DNA of 64,000 nt from Anaerolineae bacterium (GTDB lineage Bacteria > Chloroflexota > Anaerolineae > Promineifilales > Promineifilaceae): the NCBI GenBank assembly GCA_019637635.1, contig JAHBVI010000021.1, positions 1 through 64,000 of the forward strand, in the 5' to 3' direction. Positions 18,391-26,154 of this stretch are shown here, one piece after another; position 1 is the first letter of the stretch; each line of letters opens with the position of its first letter. The notes under the pieces were generated by a model. The model was given only the letters and a program-made list of their open reading frames with translations, had not been told where the DNA came from and did not search any database. Position numbers and translations under genes: made by a program.

Positions 18391-18487
18391 AGTTACTCTC
18401 CTTATGTTAAACTGTTAATAAAGCGATTCAGGCGAAAGTATAAACGTTTAGCTTACCGGGGAAAGAGAAAAAGTTCCTGATTTGATG

Positions 18488-18526
18488 GGATAAATTTCCC
18501 GACTTTTCGGGAAATTTATCCTTTTT
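18488..18526. terminator. 15-bp perfect hairpin with T-run
   Basis: GGATAAATTTCCCGA and TCGGGAAATTTATCC form a perfect stem with a four-base loop, followed by CTTTTT on the plus strand. It stands between the two divergent promoters, so it may be an operator or a barrier to read-through rather than a gene-end terminator. Confidence 0.65.
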
Positions 18527-18546
18527 CGTTGTGCCACAGTCCTGTT

Positions 18547-18574
18547 TTGACATATTTCTAGCCGGTGATATATT
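18547..18574 (+). promoter_or_regulatory. Promoter of the orphan LuxR gene
   Basis: A consensus -35 box TTGACA (18547-18552), a 16-base spacer and TATATT (18569-18574). The start codon lies about 80 bases downstream. Confidence 0.65.
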
Positions 18575-18655
18575 TTGTACTCAGGGCATGATTGCGTGAT
18601 GAAGCAGATGGGGCGCCTGACAACAGGTGTGGTACCCATACCAGGAGGAGCATCC

Positions 18656-19309
18656 ATGGCAGATCCATTACGTGTTTTGGCAGTAGATACTATTTCCCTG
18701 ACAGCGTATGGGTTGTCTTATCTTCTCGATGAGAACCAATTTATTGTCCTGCCAGAACACGCGGGGTCTTGTGCCCAGGCTAGAGAGTATTGTGGCCGGT
18801 ATATGCCTGACATACTGGTGCTGGCACGGCAACTAACAAAACCTTATCTTGAGGCGGTGATCGGGCGTTTCCGCCAGGATTATCCCACCATGCGCCTTGT
18901 TCTGGTTGATGAAGACAACGGTGATGAGTTGCAACCGCACTATCTGTTATCTCTGGGCATTACCGGTTATTTGCGGCGCAATGATTCGCCCGAAATATGG
19001 CAACGTTGCTTTCGGGTGCTGGTTGAAGGTGGCGTTTATGTGGGTGAGTCGGAGACATCCCCGCTATCTATCAATCAGGCTAATGATAACAACCTGACAT
19101 CAGGTCAACTGACAGAACGGGATATAAAGCTACTACAATTGTTGGCAAATGGTCTTAGCAATGAAGAAATTGCCATTCAATTGAGTTTGAGCAAACACAC
19201 GGTGAAAAATAGTCTGACCACGCTTTACAAACAATTGGGGGTTCAAACTCGTTATCAGGCCATTGCCTGGGGCATTCAAGCCGGGGTTTTGGGGGAGCAA
19301 CCGACCTGA
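18656..19309 (+). CDS. Orphan NarL/LuxR-type regulator with atypical receiver
   Basis: A 217-residue regulator. The N-terminal 120 residues have the fold pattern of a receiver domain (LRVLAVDTISLTAYGLSYLL, then PDILVLARQL), but the usual phosphoacceptor Asp in the third strand is replaced: the segment reads LVLARQ. Phosphorylation at the canonical site is therefore unlikely. The C-terminal LuxR helix-turn-helix is clear: LTERDIKLLQLLANGLSNEEIAIQLSLSKHTVKNSLTTLYKQLGV (about residues 148-192). The start at 18656 has AGGAGGA at the right distance. No kinase is adjacent. It probably controls the divergent peptide and secreted protein. Confidence 0.85.
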   Translation: MADPLRVLAVDTISLTAYGLSYLLDENQFIVLPEHAGSCAQAREYCGRYMPDILVLARQLTKPYLEAVIGRFRQDYPTMRLVLVDEDNGDELQPHYLLSLGITGYLRRNDSPEIWQRCFRVLVEGGVYVGESETSPLSINQANDNNLTSGQLTERDIKLLQLLANGLSNEEIAIQLSLSKHTVKNSLTTLYKQLGVQTRYQAIAWGIQAGVLGEQPT

Positions 19310-19348
19310 TTCCCATGTGGTATTCCTCTCGGCTCGTAGCTAAAACTG

Positions 19349-20560
19349 ATGGATGATCTGGCAACGGCCGTAACCCAAAAAGCACATACTCTCGGCTTCA
19401 ACCTGGTGGGGTTTGTACACGCCCAACCGGCGCGGCGGCTGGATGCCTATTTGCGCTGGCTGGAGGCGGGGATGCACGGCCGTATGGAGTACCTGGCCCG
19501 CCCCGACCGCATCACCCGCCGTCAGGACCTCAACATTATCTTGCCCGGCGTACAAACCATCATCTGCGTGGGGCTGGAGTACGCCACGCCGCCCCTGCCG
19601 CCCGCTATCGCCAACGATCCATCACGCGGCCGTATTTCTAACTACGCCTGGGGGACAGATTACCATGAGGTGATGACACCCCGCCTGGAAGAGTTGGCAG
19701 ATTGGCTGAAAACGCAGGGAAAAGACACGGCCGTCCACAGCCGCGTCTACGTAGATACCGGGGCCATCCTGGAACGCGACCACGCCGAAAGCGCCGGTCT
19801 CGGCTTCACCGGCAAAAACACCATGTTGATTCATCCACGGCGGGGGTCGTTCTTTTTTTTGGGTGAAATTCTGACAACTTTAGAGATTGGAGATTGGAGA
19901 TTGGAGATTGAGCTAATCTCCAATCTCCAATCTCCGATCTCTTGTGGCGCCTGCCACCGCTGCCTGGATGCCTGCCCCACCAACGCCTTTCCGCAGCCTT
20001 ACGTACTTGACGCCCGGCGCTGCATCTCGTATCTGACGATTGAGTTGAAGGAGTGGATACCGGTGGAGCTACGGCCGTTGATGGGCAACTGGATTTACGG
20101 CTGCGACATTTGCCAGGAGGTGTGCCCGTTTAATCGTTTTGCCAAACCGGGAGGAGATTGGGGATTAGAGATTGGAGATTGGTCGGGAAAATCTCCAATC
20201 TCCAATCTCCAATCTCTCAATCTCATTTGCCCACCGTTATTGGAGTTGCTTTCTCTCACCGAAGACGACTTCAACCAACGTTTTGCTCACAGCCCGATCA
20301 AACGGCTGAAGCAGGCACGATTTTTGCGGAATGTGTGTGTGGCGGTGGGGAATTGGGGCAGCGTTACGGCCGTGCCCGCCCTCATCCCCCTCTTGCACGA
20401 CCCGCACCCCCTGGTGCGTGGTCATGCGGCCTGGGCGCTGCACCAGATTGGCGGCCCTGCCGCTCAAATGGCCCTGGCTGCGGCACTGGAAACGGAAACT
20501 GACAAAACGGTACGCCGGGAACTGGTTGGAAATGACCAGGCTAGAGAAAACGCAGTATAA
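19349..20560 (+). CDS. queG: Epoxyqueuosine reductase, with two repeat-derived inserts
   Basis: QueG reduces epoxyqueuosine to queuosine in tRNA using cobalamin and two 4Fe-4S clusters. The 403-residue protein shows SAGLGFTGKNTMLIHPRRGSFFFLGEILT, the ferredoxin motifs CGACHRCLDACP and CDICQEVCPFN, and C-terminal HEAT-like helices (VPALIPLLHDPHPLVRGHAAWALHQIGG). Two segments do not belong to the family: LEIGDWRLEIELISNLQSPIS just before the first cluster and GDWGLEIGDWSGKSPISNLQS after the second. Both are translated from GATTGGAGATT hairpin repeats that stay in frame. The gene is likely still functional, as both inserts sit in loops. Confidence 0.93.
   Translation: MDDLATAVTQKAHTLGFNLVGFVHAQPARRLDAYLRWLEAGMHGRMEYLARPDRITRRQDLNIILPGVQTIICVGLEYATPPLPPAIANDPSRGRISNYAWGTDYHEVMTPRLEELADWLKTQGKDTAVHSRVYVDTGAILERDHAESAGLGFTGKNTMLIHPRRGSFFFLGEILTTLEIGDWRLEIELISNLQSPISCGACHRCLDACPTNAFPQPYVLDARRCISYLTIELKEWIPVELRPLMGNWIYGCDICQEVCPFNRFAKPGGDWGLEIGDWSGKSPISNLQSLNLICPPLLELLSLTEDDFNQRFAHSPIKRLKQARFLRNVCVAVGNWGSVTAVPALIPLLHDPHPLVRGHAAWALHQIGGPAAQMALAAALETETDKTVRRELVGNDQARENAV
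19882..19942. repeat. In-frame GATTGGAGATT hairpin inside queG (first)
   Basis: Four tandem GATTGGA-type words are followed by the complementary CCAATCTCC words. The repeat encodes about 20 residues between the QueG catalytic domain and its first iron-sulfur motif. Confidence 0.88.
20153..20222. repeat. In-frame GATTGGAGATT hairpin inside queG (second)
   Basis: GAGATTGGGGATTAGAGATTGG arms, a short centre (TCGGGAAAA) and the complementary CCAATCTCC words. It encodes about 22 residues between the second iron-sulfur motif and the C-terminal helices. Confidence 0.88.
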
Positions 20561-20599
20561 TGTGACCGCACATTGGGTAACAATGCTGGGAGGAAAAGC

Positions 20600-20980
20600 A
20601 TGAACCAACATACGATTCAACTTTCACCAGACCTATATGATGCTGTGCGCCGCCGGGCTGCGGCGCAGCAAAAATCTCCCGATTCTCTGGTTAGTGAATG
20701 GGTAACAGAGCAACTGGATTCCACGGAAGCCGACGAAGCGAAAATTGCCTTTGAACAGGAAATCGCCGCCTTCGAACAAATGAAACCAGCCCTCTTAGAA
20801 CAGTACGCCGGACAATTTGTAGCCATCTACCAGGGGCAAGTGGTTGCCGTTGGCGACAACCGGCTGGCATTAGTAAAAGAGGTTTACAACCAGTTTGGCG
20901 AAGTGCCCTGTTACGTTGAGCAGGTCACTGCCGAGCCACCTCGACGAGTACGAATCACTTCCGTTTGGAAAGCAAGATGA
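20600..20980 (+). CDS. DUF5678-domain protein with ribbon-helix-helix-like N-terminus
   Basis: A 126-residue protein in two parts. The N-terminus, TIQLSPDLYDAVRRRAAAQQKSPDSLVSEWVTEQL (residues 4-38), looks like a ribbon-helix-helix or CopG-like DNA-binding unit. After a linker comes LLEQYAGQFVAIYQGQVVAVGDNRLALVKEVYNQFGEVPCYVEQV, the DUF5678 pattern. GGGAGG precedes the ATG. Its stop overlaps the start of a retropepsin-like gene (ATGA), so the two are translationally coupled. No molecular function is known for DUF5678; a DNA-binding partner of the protease is an inference. Confidence 0.75.
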   Translation: MNQHTIQLSPDLYDAVRRRAAAQQKSPDSLVSEWVTEQLDSTEADEAKIAFEQEIAAFEQMKPALLEQYAGQFVAIYQGQVVAVGDNRLALVKEVYNQFGEVPCYVEQVTAEPPRRVRITSVWKAR

Positions 20981-21381
20981 ACACCCCCTACGACTTGAAC
21001 TATGATCCACCTGCCCCCATTCTGACAGCGGTTCTGACCGGCGTGATTCATCGGCGACCACAAGTGCGTTTACCCGCCTTGATAGACACGGGATCTGACT
21101 TGACGGCAATCCCCGGCACGGCTGTTAAACGTTTACGTCTCTATGCCGTGGGCCGGTTACTGGTTGAGGGGATAGATGCCCAAGTCTCGATCACAGAAAT
21201 CTTTACCGTTCGTCTCACCATTACTGACCAACCCGTTCGGGAAATGGAAGTGGTGCAAACAGAGCAGCCCTTTGTCATTCTAGGGCGAGATTGGTTGGAG
21301 CATTATTACCTGCTCTTAAATGGCCCGGAACGAAACTTCCTGTTGAGTGACACACCTCTTTACCGACACAATGAATCGTGA
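20977..21381 (+). CDS. Retropepsin-like aspartyl protease
   Basis: A 134-residue protein of single-domain retroviral-protease type. The catalytic motif is PALIDTGSDLTAIPG (about residues 32-46), followed by a second strand set ending VQTEQPFVILGRDWLEHYYLLLNG, which contains the family's ILGRDWL segment. One DTG per chain means it would act as a homodimer. It has no signal peptide, so it should act in the cytoplasm. It overlaps the DUF5678 gene by four bases. Its target is unknown; the coupled partner is a candidate. Confidence 0.85.
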   Translation: MNTPYDLNYDPPAPILTAVLTGVIHRRPQVRLPALIDTGSDLTAIPGTAVKRLRLYAVGRLLVEGIDAQVSITEIFTVRLTITDQPVREMEVVQTEQPFVILGRDWLEHYYLLLNGPERNFLLSDTPLYRHNES

Positions 21382-21396
21382 GGCTCGTATGGCCCC

Positions 21397-22425
21397 TTAC
21401 GGCAAGCGAAACGCGAAAAGCTGGTCGCTGTCGTCCAGATGGATGACCCCGACTTTATTGAGTACCAAAATATCTATGTAGTTGGAAGTTAAGGGAGTGC
21501 CCTCAAAATCTATGGTTCCCAGAAATTCCTTTGCGCCCCCGTTGAGGATGTGTAAACGATTTCCTTCGGTGACGAAACAGTATCGGTTATCCCCACTACA
21601 ACCTTCGGTTTCTTGAGCCGCCATGGAAGCGGGGGCAAAGGCTGCACCCTGGACGCCCTGGCTAAATTTTGGCAAACCAGGAAGCAGGTTGCCATCTACG
21701 GTACATTGTTGATCGATAATGAAACCGGTATTCATTTCCACGCTTATCAACAGCCTGGACTGTCCATGATCATCACTGCCGGCCAGAACCATACGCTGAT
21801 TTTCAAAAGTCATGTCGGGAATGTTCATACCGCCATAGCCATAACGCCACTCATTTTGACCTGTATTGATGTCATACGTGGAAATGGAATAGTGCTGTTT
21901 ACGAAATGAACAATAGGGCAACTGCCGGTAGGGTTTGGCCGGCGCCTGACCCTGCCATTCTGTGGATAATACGACGAACTTCCCCTCGTAAATTCGTATC
22001 ATACGGGGGCTGGCGATGTCCGTTTGCCAGCGTGTCTGGCCGCTGATAACATCAACAGCCTCCAGGGTAAAAAGGAAGGCGGACCTGTCCGCTGCCGGAA
22101 AAACAAGGGTTCGATTGTTTAATGAGAAAAAAAGGCTGCCTGCACTTTCAACATTTGGCGCAATATAGTCATCTTTGTGCCACAAATACGTCGTGTTATG
22201 GGTTGTCTGAATGGTTCGCGCCGGTACGATGCGTGGCGCTATCCCTAATGCGGATTCCAGAGTATTCCACATATCGCCTGTACCAAAAATCAGCAAAAAT
22301 ATCGTGGCAGACACAACAAGGATAGCAAGCAACGATACATAGTCTGCCACCGCCAATTTGCTGAACAAAAATATCCGCCGCTTCTTTTTTAGTCGTGACA
22401 CTATCCTGGCCCCCCTCTCCATCAA
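21397..22425 (-). CDS. Membrane-anchored PQQ-like beta-propeller protein
   Basis: A protein of up to 342 residues: basic cytoplasmic N-terminus (RLKKKRRIFLF), one membrane span (about residues 29-47, VSLLAILVVSATIFLLIFG), then an extracytoplasmic region with strand pairs such as LEAVDVISGQTRWQTD and ISTYDINTGQNEWRYGYGG, where G-x-x-x-W is the PQQ/quinoprotein-type propeller signature. No catalytic motif is visible. It begins 11 bases after the ABC permease gene and is probably cotranscribed. It contains no ACGGCCGT copy and looks AT-richer than neighbours, suggesting separate origin. The exact start is uncertain: ATG at 22422 or a downstream GTG. Confidence 0.65.
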   Translation of the reverse strand: MMERGARIVSRLKKKRRIFLFSKLAVADYVSLLAILVVSATIFLLIFGTGDMWNTLESALGIAPRIVPARTIQTTHNTTYLWHKDDYIAPNVESAGSLFFSLNNRTLVFPAADRSAFLFTLEAVDVISGQTRWQTDIASPRMIRIYEGKFVVLSTEWQGQAPAKPYRQLPYCSFRKQHYSISTYDINTGQNEWRYGYGGMNIPDMTFENQRMVLAGSDDHGQSRLLISVEMNTGFIIDQQCTVDGNLLPGLPKFSQGVQGAAFAPASMAAQETEGCSGDNRYCFVTEGNRLHILNGGAKEFLGTIDFEGTPLTSNYIDILVLNKVGVIHLDDSDQLFAFRLP

Positions 22426-22433
22426 GGGAGAGG

Positions 22434-24002
22434 CTACAGTTCTTGCTGCTCAAACACGGCCGTACTCACCACAAACAGCACCACAATCAGCACAATGGTC
22501 ATTACCAGCGCGCCGCCGTTGGCAGCAGGCACGGCCGTCTCCAGCCCCAACTGGCTCGCCCAGGCCACCAATCCACCGGGCATGAGCGGGCCAATGCGCG
22601 GCAGGCTGCCCGCTATCAGCAAAATGACCGCCCCCACAAAGGCAATGCCGGCACCCGCTACTGTGCTATCGGCAATAGTGCTGCCCAGCAGCGTCACCGC
22701 CGCTAGCGCCAGCAGCCACAGCCAGAGTAGCAGATTGCCCAACAGAAACGGGCCAAACGCCAGCCCGCCAAACAATACGTCGGTGTAATAATAGGCCCCC
22801 ACCGCCGCCAGCAGCAGCGCCAGCAAAAAGACCGCCCCCTGCGCCGCCAGCTTGCTCAACAAAAACGACCAGCGGGTGAGTGGTTTGCTGAGGACCATCA
22901 CGGCCGTGCCCTTTTCCTTCTCGCCCGCCACCGCCCCCATGCCCAAGACAATCACCAGGATGAAGCCAAACTGGGTAATGTTTTCGATGTATTGGGCTAT
23001 GGCATCGGCGGTGGTTGGCGTGGGAATCAGGGCGGCAAACTCCTCCGCCCCTTCAATGCTCGTCAGTAGTTGCGGCGTGAATTTTGCCAGCAGCGGCGAC
23101 ATCAGGCCAAAGACCAGGAAGATGGCGGCGACCACCAACACGCGCTTTGTCCGCCACTGCTGCCCGATTTCTTTGGCAACGGCCGTGCCTAACAAGGCCA
23201 GGTCGGTGCGCCACGAATTGAGTTGGCGCGGCGGCTGCGGCTCACGCGGCCAGATGCGCCATAACCAGAGCAGGGCCAGGCCCGCCAGCAGCACAAAAAT
23301 CGCTTCTATCAGCCATACGCTGTCCAGGTATTGCGGCAGCAGCACGGCCAACATATCAAAGAAGGTGTGGAATACGATAGCCACCAGCACATACAACGGA
23401 TTGCGCCGCTTAAAAGCCAACCAGACCAACACGGAGGCCACCACGTGCAGACTCATCGCCGCGCACCGCTCCACAAAAGGGGCCAATCCGATCAGCGGCG
23501 AACTCTGGAACGCCTCTAGTTGTTTAGTCACGGCCGTCATCTGCTGTGCCGTCAGACCCAATGAGTTCAGGTCTACCCCTTCCAGCGCCAGCAGCGAAGT
23601 CAGCCCGGCGGCGGTCAGCACCGCGCCAAACAGCATTGCCTCAATGCCGCCGTGCCCCAGCCCCACCATCACGCCGTCGCTGAACTGCTCCGCCCGGTGG
23701 TAGCGGAACAAAATCCAGAAGGCGACCACCCGCGCCAGTGTTTCACACAACGCCGCTGAGAGTCCCAGGACAACGGCCGTGCGCCACAAATCCGGCGCGT
23801 CCGGGCCAATGGGGCCAATCAGCCCCACATCGGTCAGCCACTCATTCAGCGGCAGATGGTACACCTGCGAGGCCACAAATGCGGCCATGCCTACGCAGAA
23901 CAAAAACCAGGCCACCACGTACCGCCGCCGCAGCCAGGCCGCCAGCGCCAGCGGCAGGAAGATCATGCCGAAAATGGAGAGGGAATGAAAAAATAGGGTC
24001 AT
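22434..24002 (-). CDS. YhfC-like intramembrane protease fused to ABC-2 type permease
   Basis: A 522-residue membrane protein with two parts. Residues 1-250 match the YhfC family of glutamic-type intramembrane proteases: several spans and the conserved CETLARVVAFWILFRYHRAEQFSDGVMVGLGHGGIEAML block, then VERCAAMSLHVVASVLVWLAF. Residues 265-522 are an ABC-2 permease: an amphipathic KEIGQQWRTKRVLVVAAIFLVFG start, a periplasmic loop, GEKEKGTAVMVLSKPLTR (the usual GE...G-T motif) and five further spans. The ATPase partner is encoded just upstream. Fusion of these two domains is unusual. Confidence 0.8.
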   Translation of the reverse strand: MTLFFHSLSIFGMIFLPLALAAWLRRRYVVAWFLFCVGMAAFVASQVYHLPLNEWLTDVGLIGPIGPDAPDLWRTAVVLGLSAALCETLARVVAFWILFRYHRAEQFSDGVMVGLGHGGIEAMLFGAVLTAAGLTSLLALEGVDLNSLGLTAQQMTAVTKQLEAFQSSPLIGLAPFVERCAAMSLHVVASVLVWLAFKRRNPLYVLVAIVFHTFFDMLAVLLPQYLDSVWLIEAIFVLLAGLALLWLWRIWPREPQPPRQLNSWRTDLALLGTAVAKEIGQQWRTKRVLVVAAIFLVFGLMSPLLAKFTPQLLTSIEGAEEFAALIPTPTTADAIAQYIENITQFGFILVIVLGMGAVAGEKEKGTAVMVLSKPLTRWSFLLSKLAAQGAVFLLALLLAAVGAYYYTDVLFGGLAFGPFLLGNLLLWLWLLALAAVTLLGSTIADSTVAGAGIAFVGAVILLIAGSLPRIGPLMPGGLVAWASQLGLETAVPAANGGALVMTIVLIVVLFVVSTAVFEQQEL

Positions 24003-24076
24003 TTATTTAATTTGATCGCGGCGTGTGGGACGCCCACGTCCCACACGAGGCACGAGGGCGTGCCCCACTCCTCCGA

Positions 24077-25003
24077 TCATTCGCTTAACGCCAGGAATAT
24101 CTCCTCCAACGACGGCCGTACCCATTCATACCGCTCCAACACCACCCCTTGCTGCACCAGCAGCGGCAGCAGGGCGTGTTTGGCGGTGTCCACGTCATGC
24201 ACCCGCAGGCGCAGACGGCCGTTGGCCGGGATTACATCTATCACCCAGGGCTGTTCGGCTAACAAAGCGGACAGTTCCGCCGACCGAGCCGCATCGCTCA
24301 AGTCCAATTCCACCACATCGGCCGCGTATTGGTTGAGCAGGTCATCCCGCGTCGCCACCAGCAGCAGTTCGCCCTGGCGAATAATGGCGATTGTGTCACA
24401 AATGCGCTCCACGTCGCCCAAAATATGGCTGGAGAAAAAGACTGTCACCCGGCCACGCAAACTTTCAATGAGGGTCAGCAGTTCATACCGCCCGGCGGGG
24501 TCAAGGGCGCTGGTCGGTTCGTCCAGCAGCAGCACCGGCGGGTTGTGCAGCAAAGCCTGGGCCACGCCCAATCGCTGCACCATGCCGCCAGAGAATCCAC
24601 GAATCGGCCGTTTGGCCGCATCCGTCAGCCCGGCCAACGCCAATACTTCGTCGCTGCGCCGCTGCCGGGTGGCCTTGTCCATCTGGAACAGCTTGCCCAC
24701 ATAATCCAGGTAATCACGGGCGCTCATCCAGGGGTAAAAGGCGGGGTCTTGGGGCAGATAGCCAAAGGTGGCGCGGGCGGCGCTGTCCGCCTGGGTGGTC
24801 TCTATGCCGACAATCCAGGCGCGCCCGGTAGACGGCCGTGCCAACCCCGCCAGCAGCCGCATCGTCGTCGTTTTGCCCGCCCCATTGCGCCCCAAGAAAC
24901 CAAAAATGGAACCGGCGGGCACGTCCAGATTCAGCGGTTTCAGCGCCTGTACCTCGCCGTAGTGGCGGCTTAAATTTTCGGTGCGAATGGCAATCTCATT
25001 CAT
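24077..25003 (-). CDS. ABC transporter ATP-binding protein
   Basis: A 308-residue ABC ATPase of the DrrA/CcmA-like type: Walker A GRNGAGKTTTMRLLAGL (residues 38-54), Q-loop around FGYLPQDP, signature FSGGMVQRLGVAQALL (about 139-154), Walker B VLLLDEP and switch His in SSHILGDVERI. The C-terminal 85 residues (DDLLNQYAADVVELDLSD onward) form the regulatory domain common in drug and lipid exporters. It is upstream of the fused permease gene, with which it forms an exporter. The substrate is unknown. Between them is a short gap with a GGGACG/CGTCCC repeat. Confidence 0.95.
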   Translation of the reverse strand: MNEIAIRTENLSRHYGEVQALKPLNLDVPAGSIFGFLGRNGAGKTTTMRLLAGLARPSTGRAWIVGIETTQADSAARATFGYLPQDPAFYPWMSARDYLDYVGKLFQMDKATRQRRSDEVLALAGLTDAAKRPIRGFSGGMVQRLGVAQALLHNPPVLLLDEPTSALDPAGRYELLTLIESLRGRVTVFFSSHILGDVERICDTIAIIRQGELLLVATRDDLLNQYAADVVELDLSDAARSAELSALLAEQPWVIDVIPANGRLRLRVHDVDTAKHALLPLLVQQGVVLERYEWVRPSLEEIFLALSE

Positions 25004-25091
25004 GGTACAGCTATATTTAACGCAGAGACGCTGAGGCGCAGAGAATTATCTCGTGACTCCTTCGCGTCTCTGCGCTACTGCTTTCAACAGT

Positions 25092-25295
25092 TTATTCATC
25101 TCGCCCAACAACGAAATAGACGATGGGGCCGATCATGTTAAAAAAGAGGATGATCAGCACCCACAGCCATTTGGGGCCTTTGGTCTTCTCCCGCCGGATC
25201 AGGTCTACCAGGGCGGCAATCACCAGCGCCAATTGAATGAGCAAAATGGGGATCAGTAGGGGGATATACGGCCGTAACTGCTCCAACTCTTCCAT
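25092..25295 (-). CDS. Phospholipase D nuclease N-terminal-like (PLDc_N) small membrane protein
   Basis: A 67-residue protein with two membrane spans (about residues 10-32 and 42-63): the pattern IPLLIPILLIQLALVIAALVDLIRREKTKGPKWLWVLIILFFNMIGPIVYFVVGR is that of the PLDc_N domain, where W-I-x-x-N-x-x-G-P-I-x-Y-F is conserved. Such stand-alone proteins commonly precede ABC transporter genes in Gram-positive bacteria and Chloroflexota. It is the first gene of the ABC operon here, separated by an inverted CGCAGAGACGC repeat (25021-25073). Its role may be transporter assembly or sensing; this is not established. Confidence 0.88.
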   Translation of the reverse strand: MEELEQLRPYIPLLIPILLIQLALVIAALVDLIRREKTKGPKWLWVLIILFFNMIGPIVYFVVGRDE

Positions 25296-25327
25296 ACCAA
25301 ACCTCCTCTTCCCGTCAGAATGGAAAA

Positions 25328-25411
25328 CGTTCAGCCCCTCTGGAAACCTGACAGGTTTATGACCGGCAAAGTTTCAAGTTGAACTGGTAAAAAACCTGTC
25401 AGGTCTGAACG
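25328..25411. repeat. Open hairpin of the ACCTGACAGGTTT family
   Basis: Arms ACCTGACAGGTTT (25346-25358) and AAACCTGTCAGGT (25392-25404) are separated by about 33 bases; CGTTCAG and CTGAACG form outer arms. The words CCCGTCAGAATG are also repeated directly nearby (25313 and 25416). Confidence 0.75.
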
Positions 25412-25428
25412 ATTACCCGTCAGAATGT

Positions 25429-26073
25429 TCAGCCAGTGGTGCGCAGGTCTAAAATTTCTTCTACCACCGGGGCCAAAGCCTGGCGCACCTGTGTTTCGTC
25501 CAGCCGCCTGACCTTGAAGGTGAGAATGCGGCTGCCGGTGGCGTCACCCATAAACTGGCCAAAGGCCAGAAAACTGCCACCAGCCTCCGCTATCGCTTTG
25601 GTGATGGCCGCCAACCGGCCCGGTTCATCTGGGATAACGGCCGTCACCCGCACCCCCGGTTCACGCGCCCCCATCAATTCCAGCAGCAGCTTGAAAAGGT
25701 CAGTCTCGGTAATCAGCCCCACCACATTCCCATTATTCACCACCGGCAGCCCGCCAATTTTGTTATCCACCATCAGGCGCGCCGCATCTTCCACAGGCGT
25801 ATCCTCATGGATGGTCAACACCTGCCTGGTCATCACATCCTTCACCTGAATCCGGCTCACCAGATAATTCAGTTCCCACACACTCAACGAGGTGGCGTCT
25901 GAGGGGGCCGCGTGCAGCAAATCCTTATCGGAAACAATGCCCACGAGACGGCCGTTTTCCACCACCGGCAAGCGCCGGATATGCTCGCGCTGCATCAATT
26001 GCAGGGCATCACCAATTGGCATTTCCGGCGGCGCTGTAATCACCGGCTGAGACATACGTCGTTTTACAAACAT
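25429..26073 (-). CDS. CBS-pair and ACT domain protein (AcuB-like)
   Basis: A 214-residue regulatory protein. Two CBS motifs form an adenosyl-ligand binding pair: MSQPVITAPPEMPIGDALQLMQREHIRRLPVVENGRLVGIVSDKDLL (residues 7-53) and MTRQVLTIHEDTPVEDAARLMVDNKIGGLPVVNNGNVVGLITETDLF (about 80-126). A C-terminal ACT-like domain follows (RVTAVIPDEPGRLAAITKAIAEAGGSFLAF). This order is the AcuB-like architecture. CBS pairs usually sense AMP, ATP or SAM; the ACT part may sense an amino acid. No partner enzyme is fused. It lies between the ABC operon and ppk2 on the same strand. Confidence 0.9.
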   Translation of the reverse strand: MFVKRRMSQPVITAPPEMPIGDALQLMQREHIRRLPVVENGRLVGIVSDKDLLHAAPSDATSLSVWELNYLVSRIQVKDVMTRQVLTIHEDTPVEDAARLMVDNKIGGLPVVNNGNVVGLITETDLFKLLLELMGAREPGVRVTAVIPDEPGRLAAITKAIAEAGGSFLAFGQFMGDATGSRILTFKVRRLDETQVRQALAPVVEEILDLRTTG

Positions 26074-26111
26074 CTTTTATCCCTCCATAGGTTCGTCTTT
26101 TCCAACAACTC

Positions 26112-26146
26112 CAAAAGTTCAACTTTTACAAAAAGTTGAACTTTTA
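26112..26146. repeat. Perfect hairpin AAAGTTCAACTTTT family
   Basis: AAAAGTTCAACTTTT and AAAAGTTGAACTTTT face each other around a short centre. It lies between ppk2 and the CBS gene, close to the ppk2 stop codon. A close relative is at 35171. Confidence 0.82.
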
Positions 26147-26154
26147 TACCACCA

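Larger units (their letters stand above)
18391..18655. promoter_or_regulatory. Divergent control region of the luxR/secreted-protein module
   Basis: The region holds a strong promoter for the LuxR gene (18547-18574), a perfect hairpin at 18488-18526 and, on the minus strand, a TATACT -10-like box at 18442-18437 without a good -35 box. The missing -35 would fit an activator-dependent promoter for the peptide and secreted protein genes. Confidence 0.5.

Noticed and set aside
18656..18790. Two-component response regulator with normal phosphorylation
   Set aside because: The third-strand Asp is missing (LVLARQ), so only the LuxR output is claimed.
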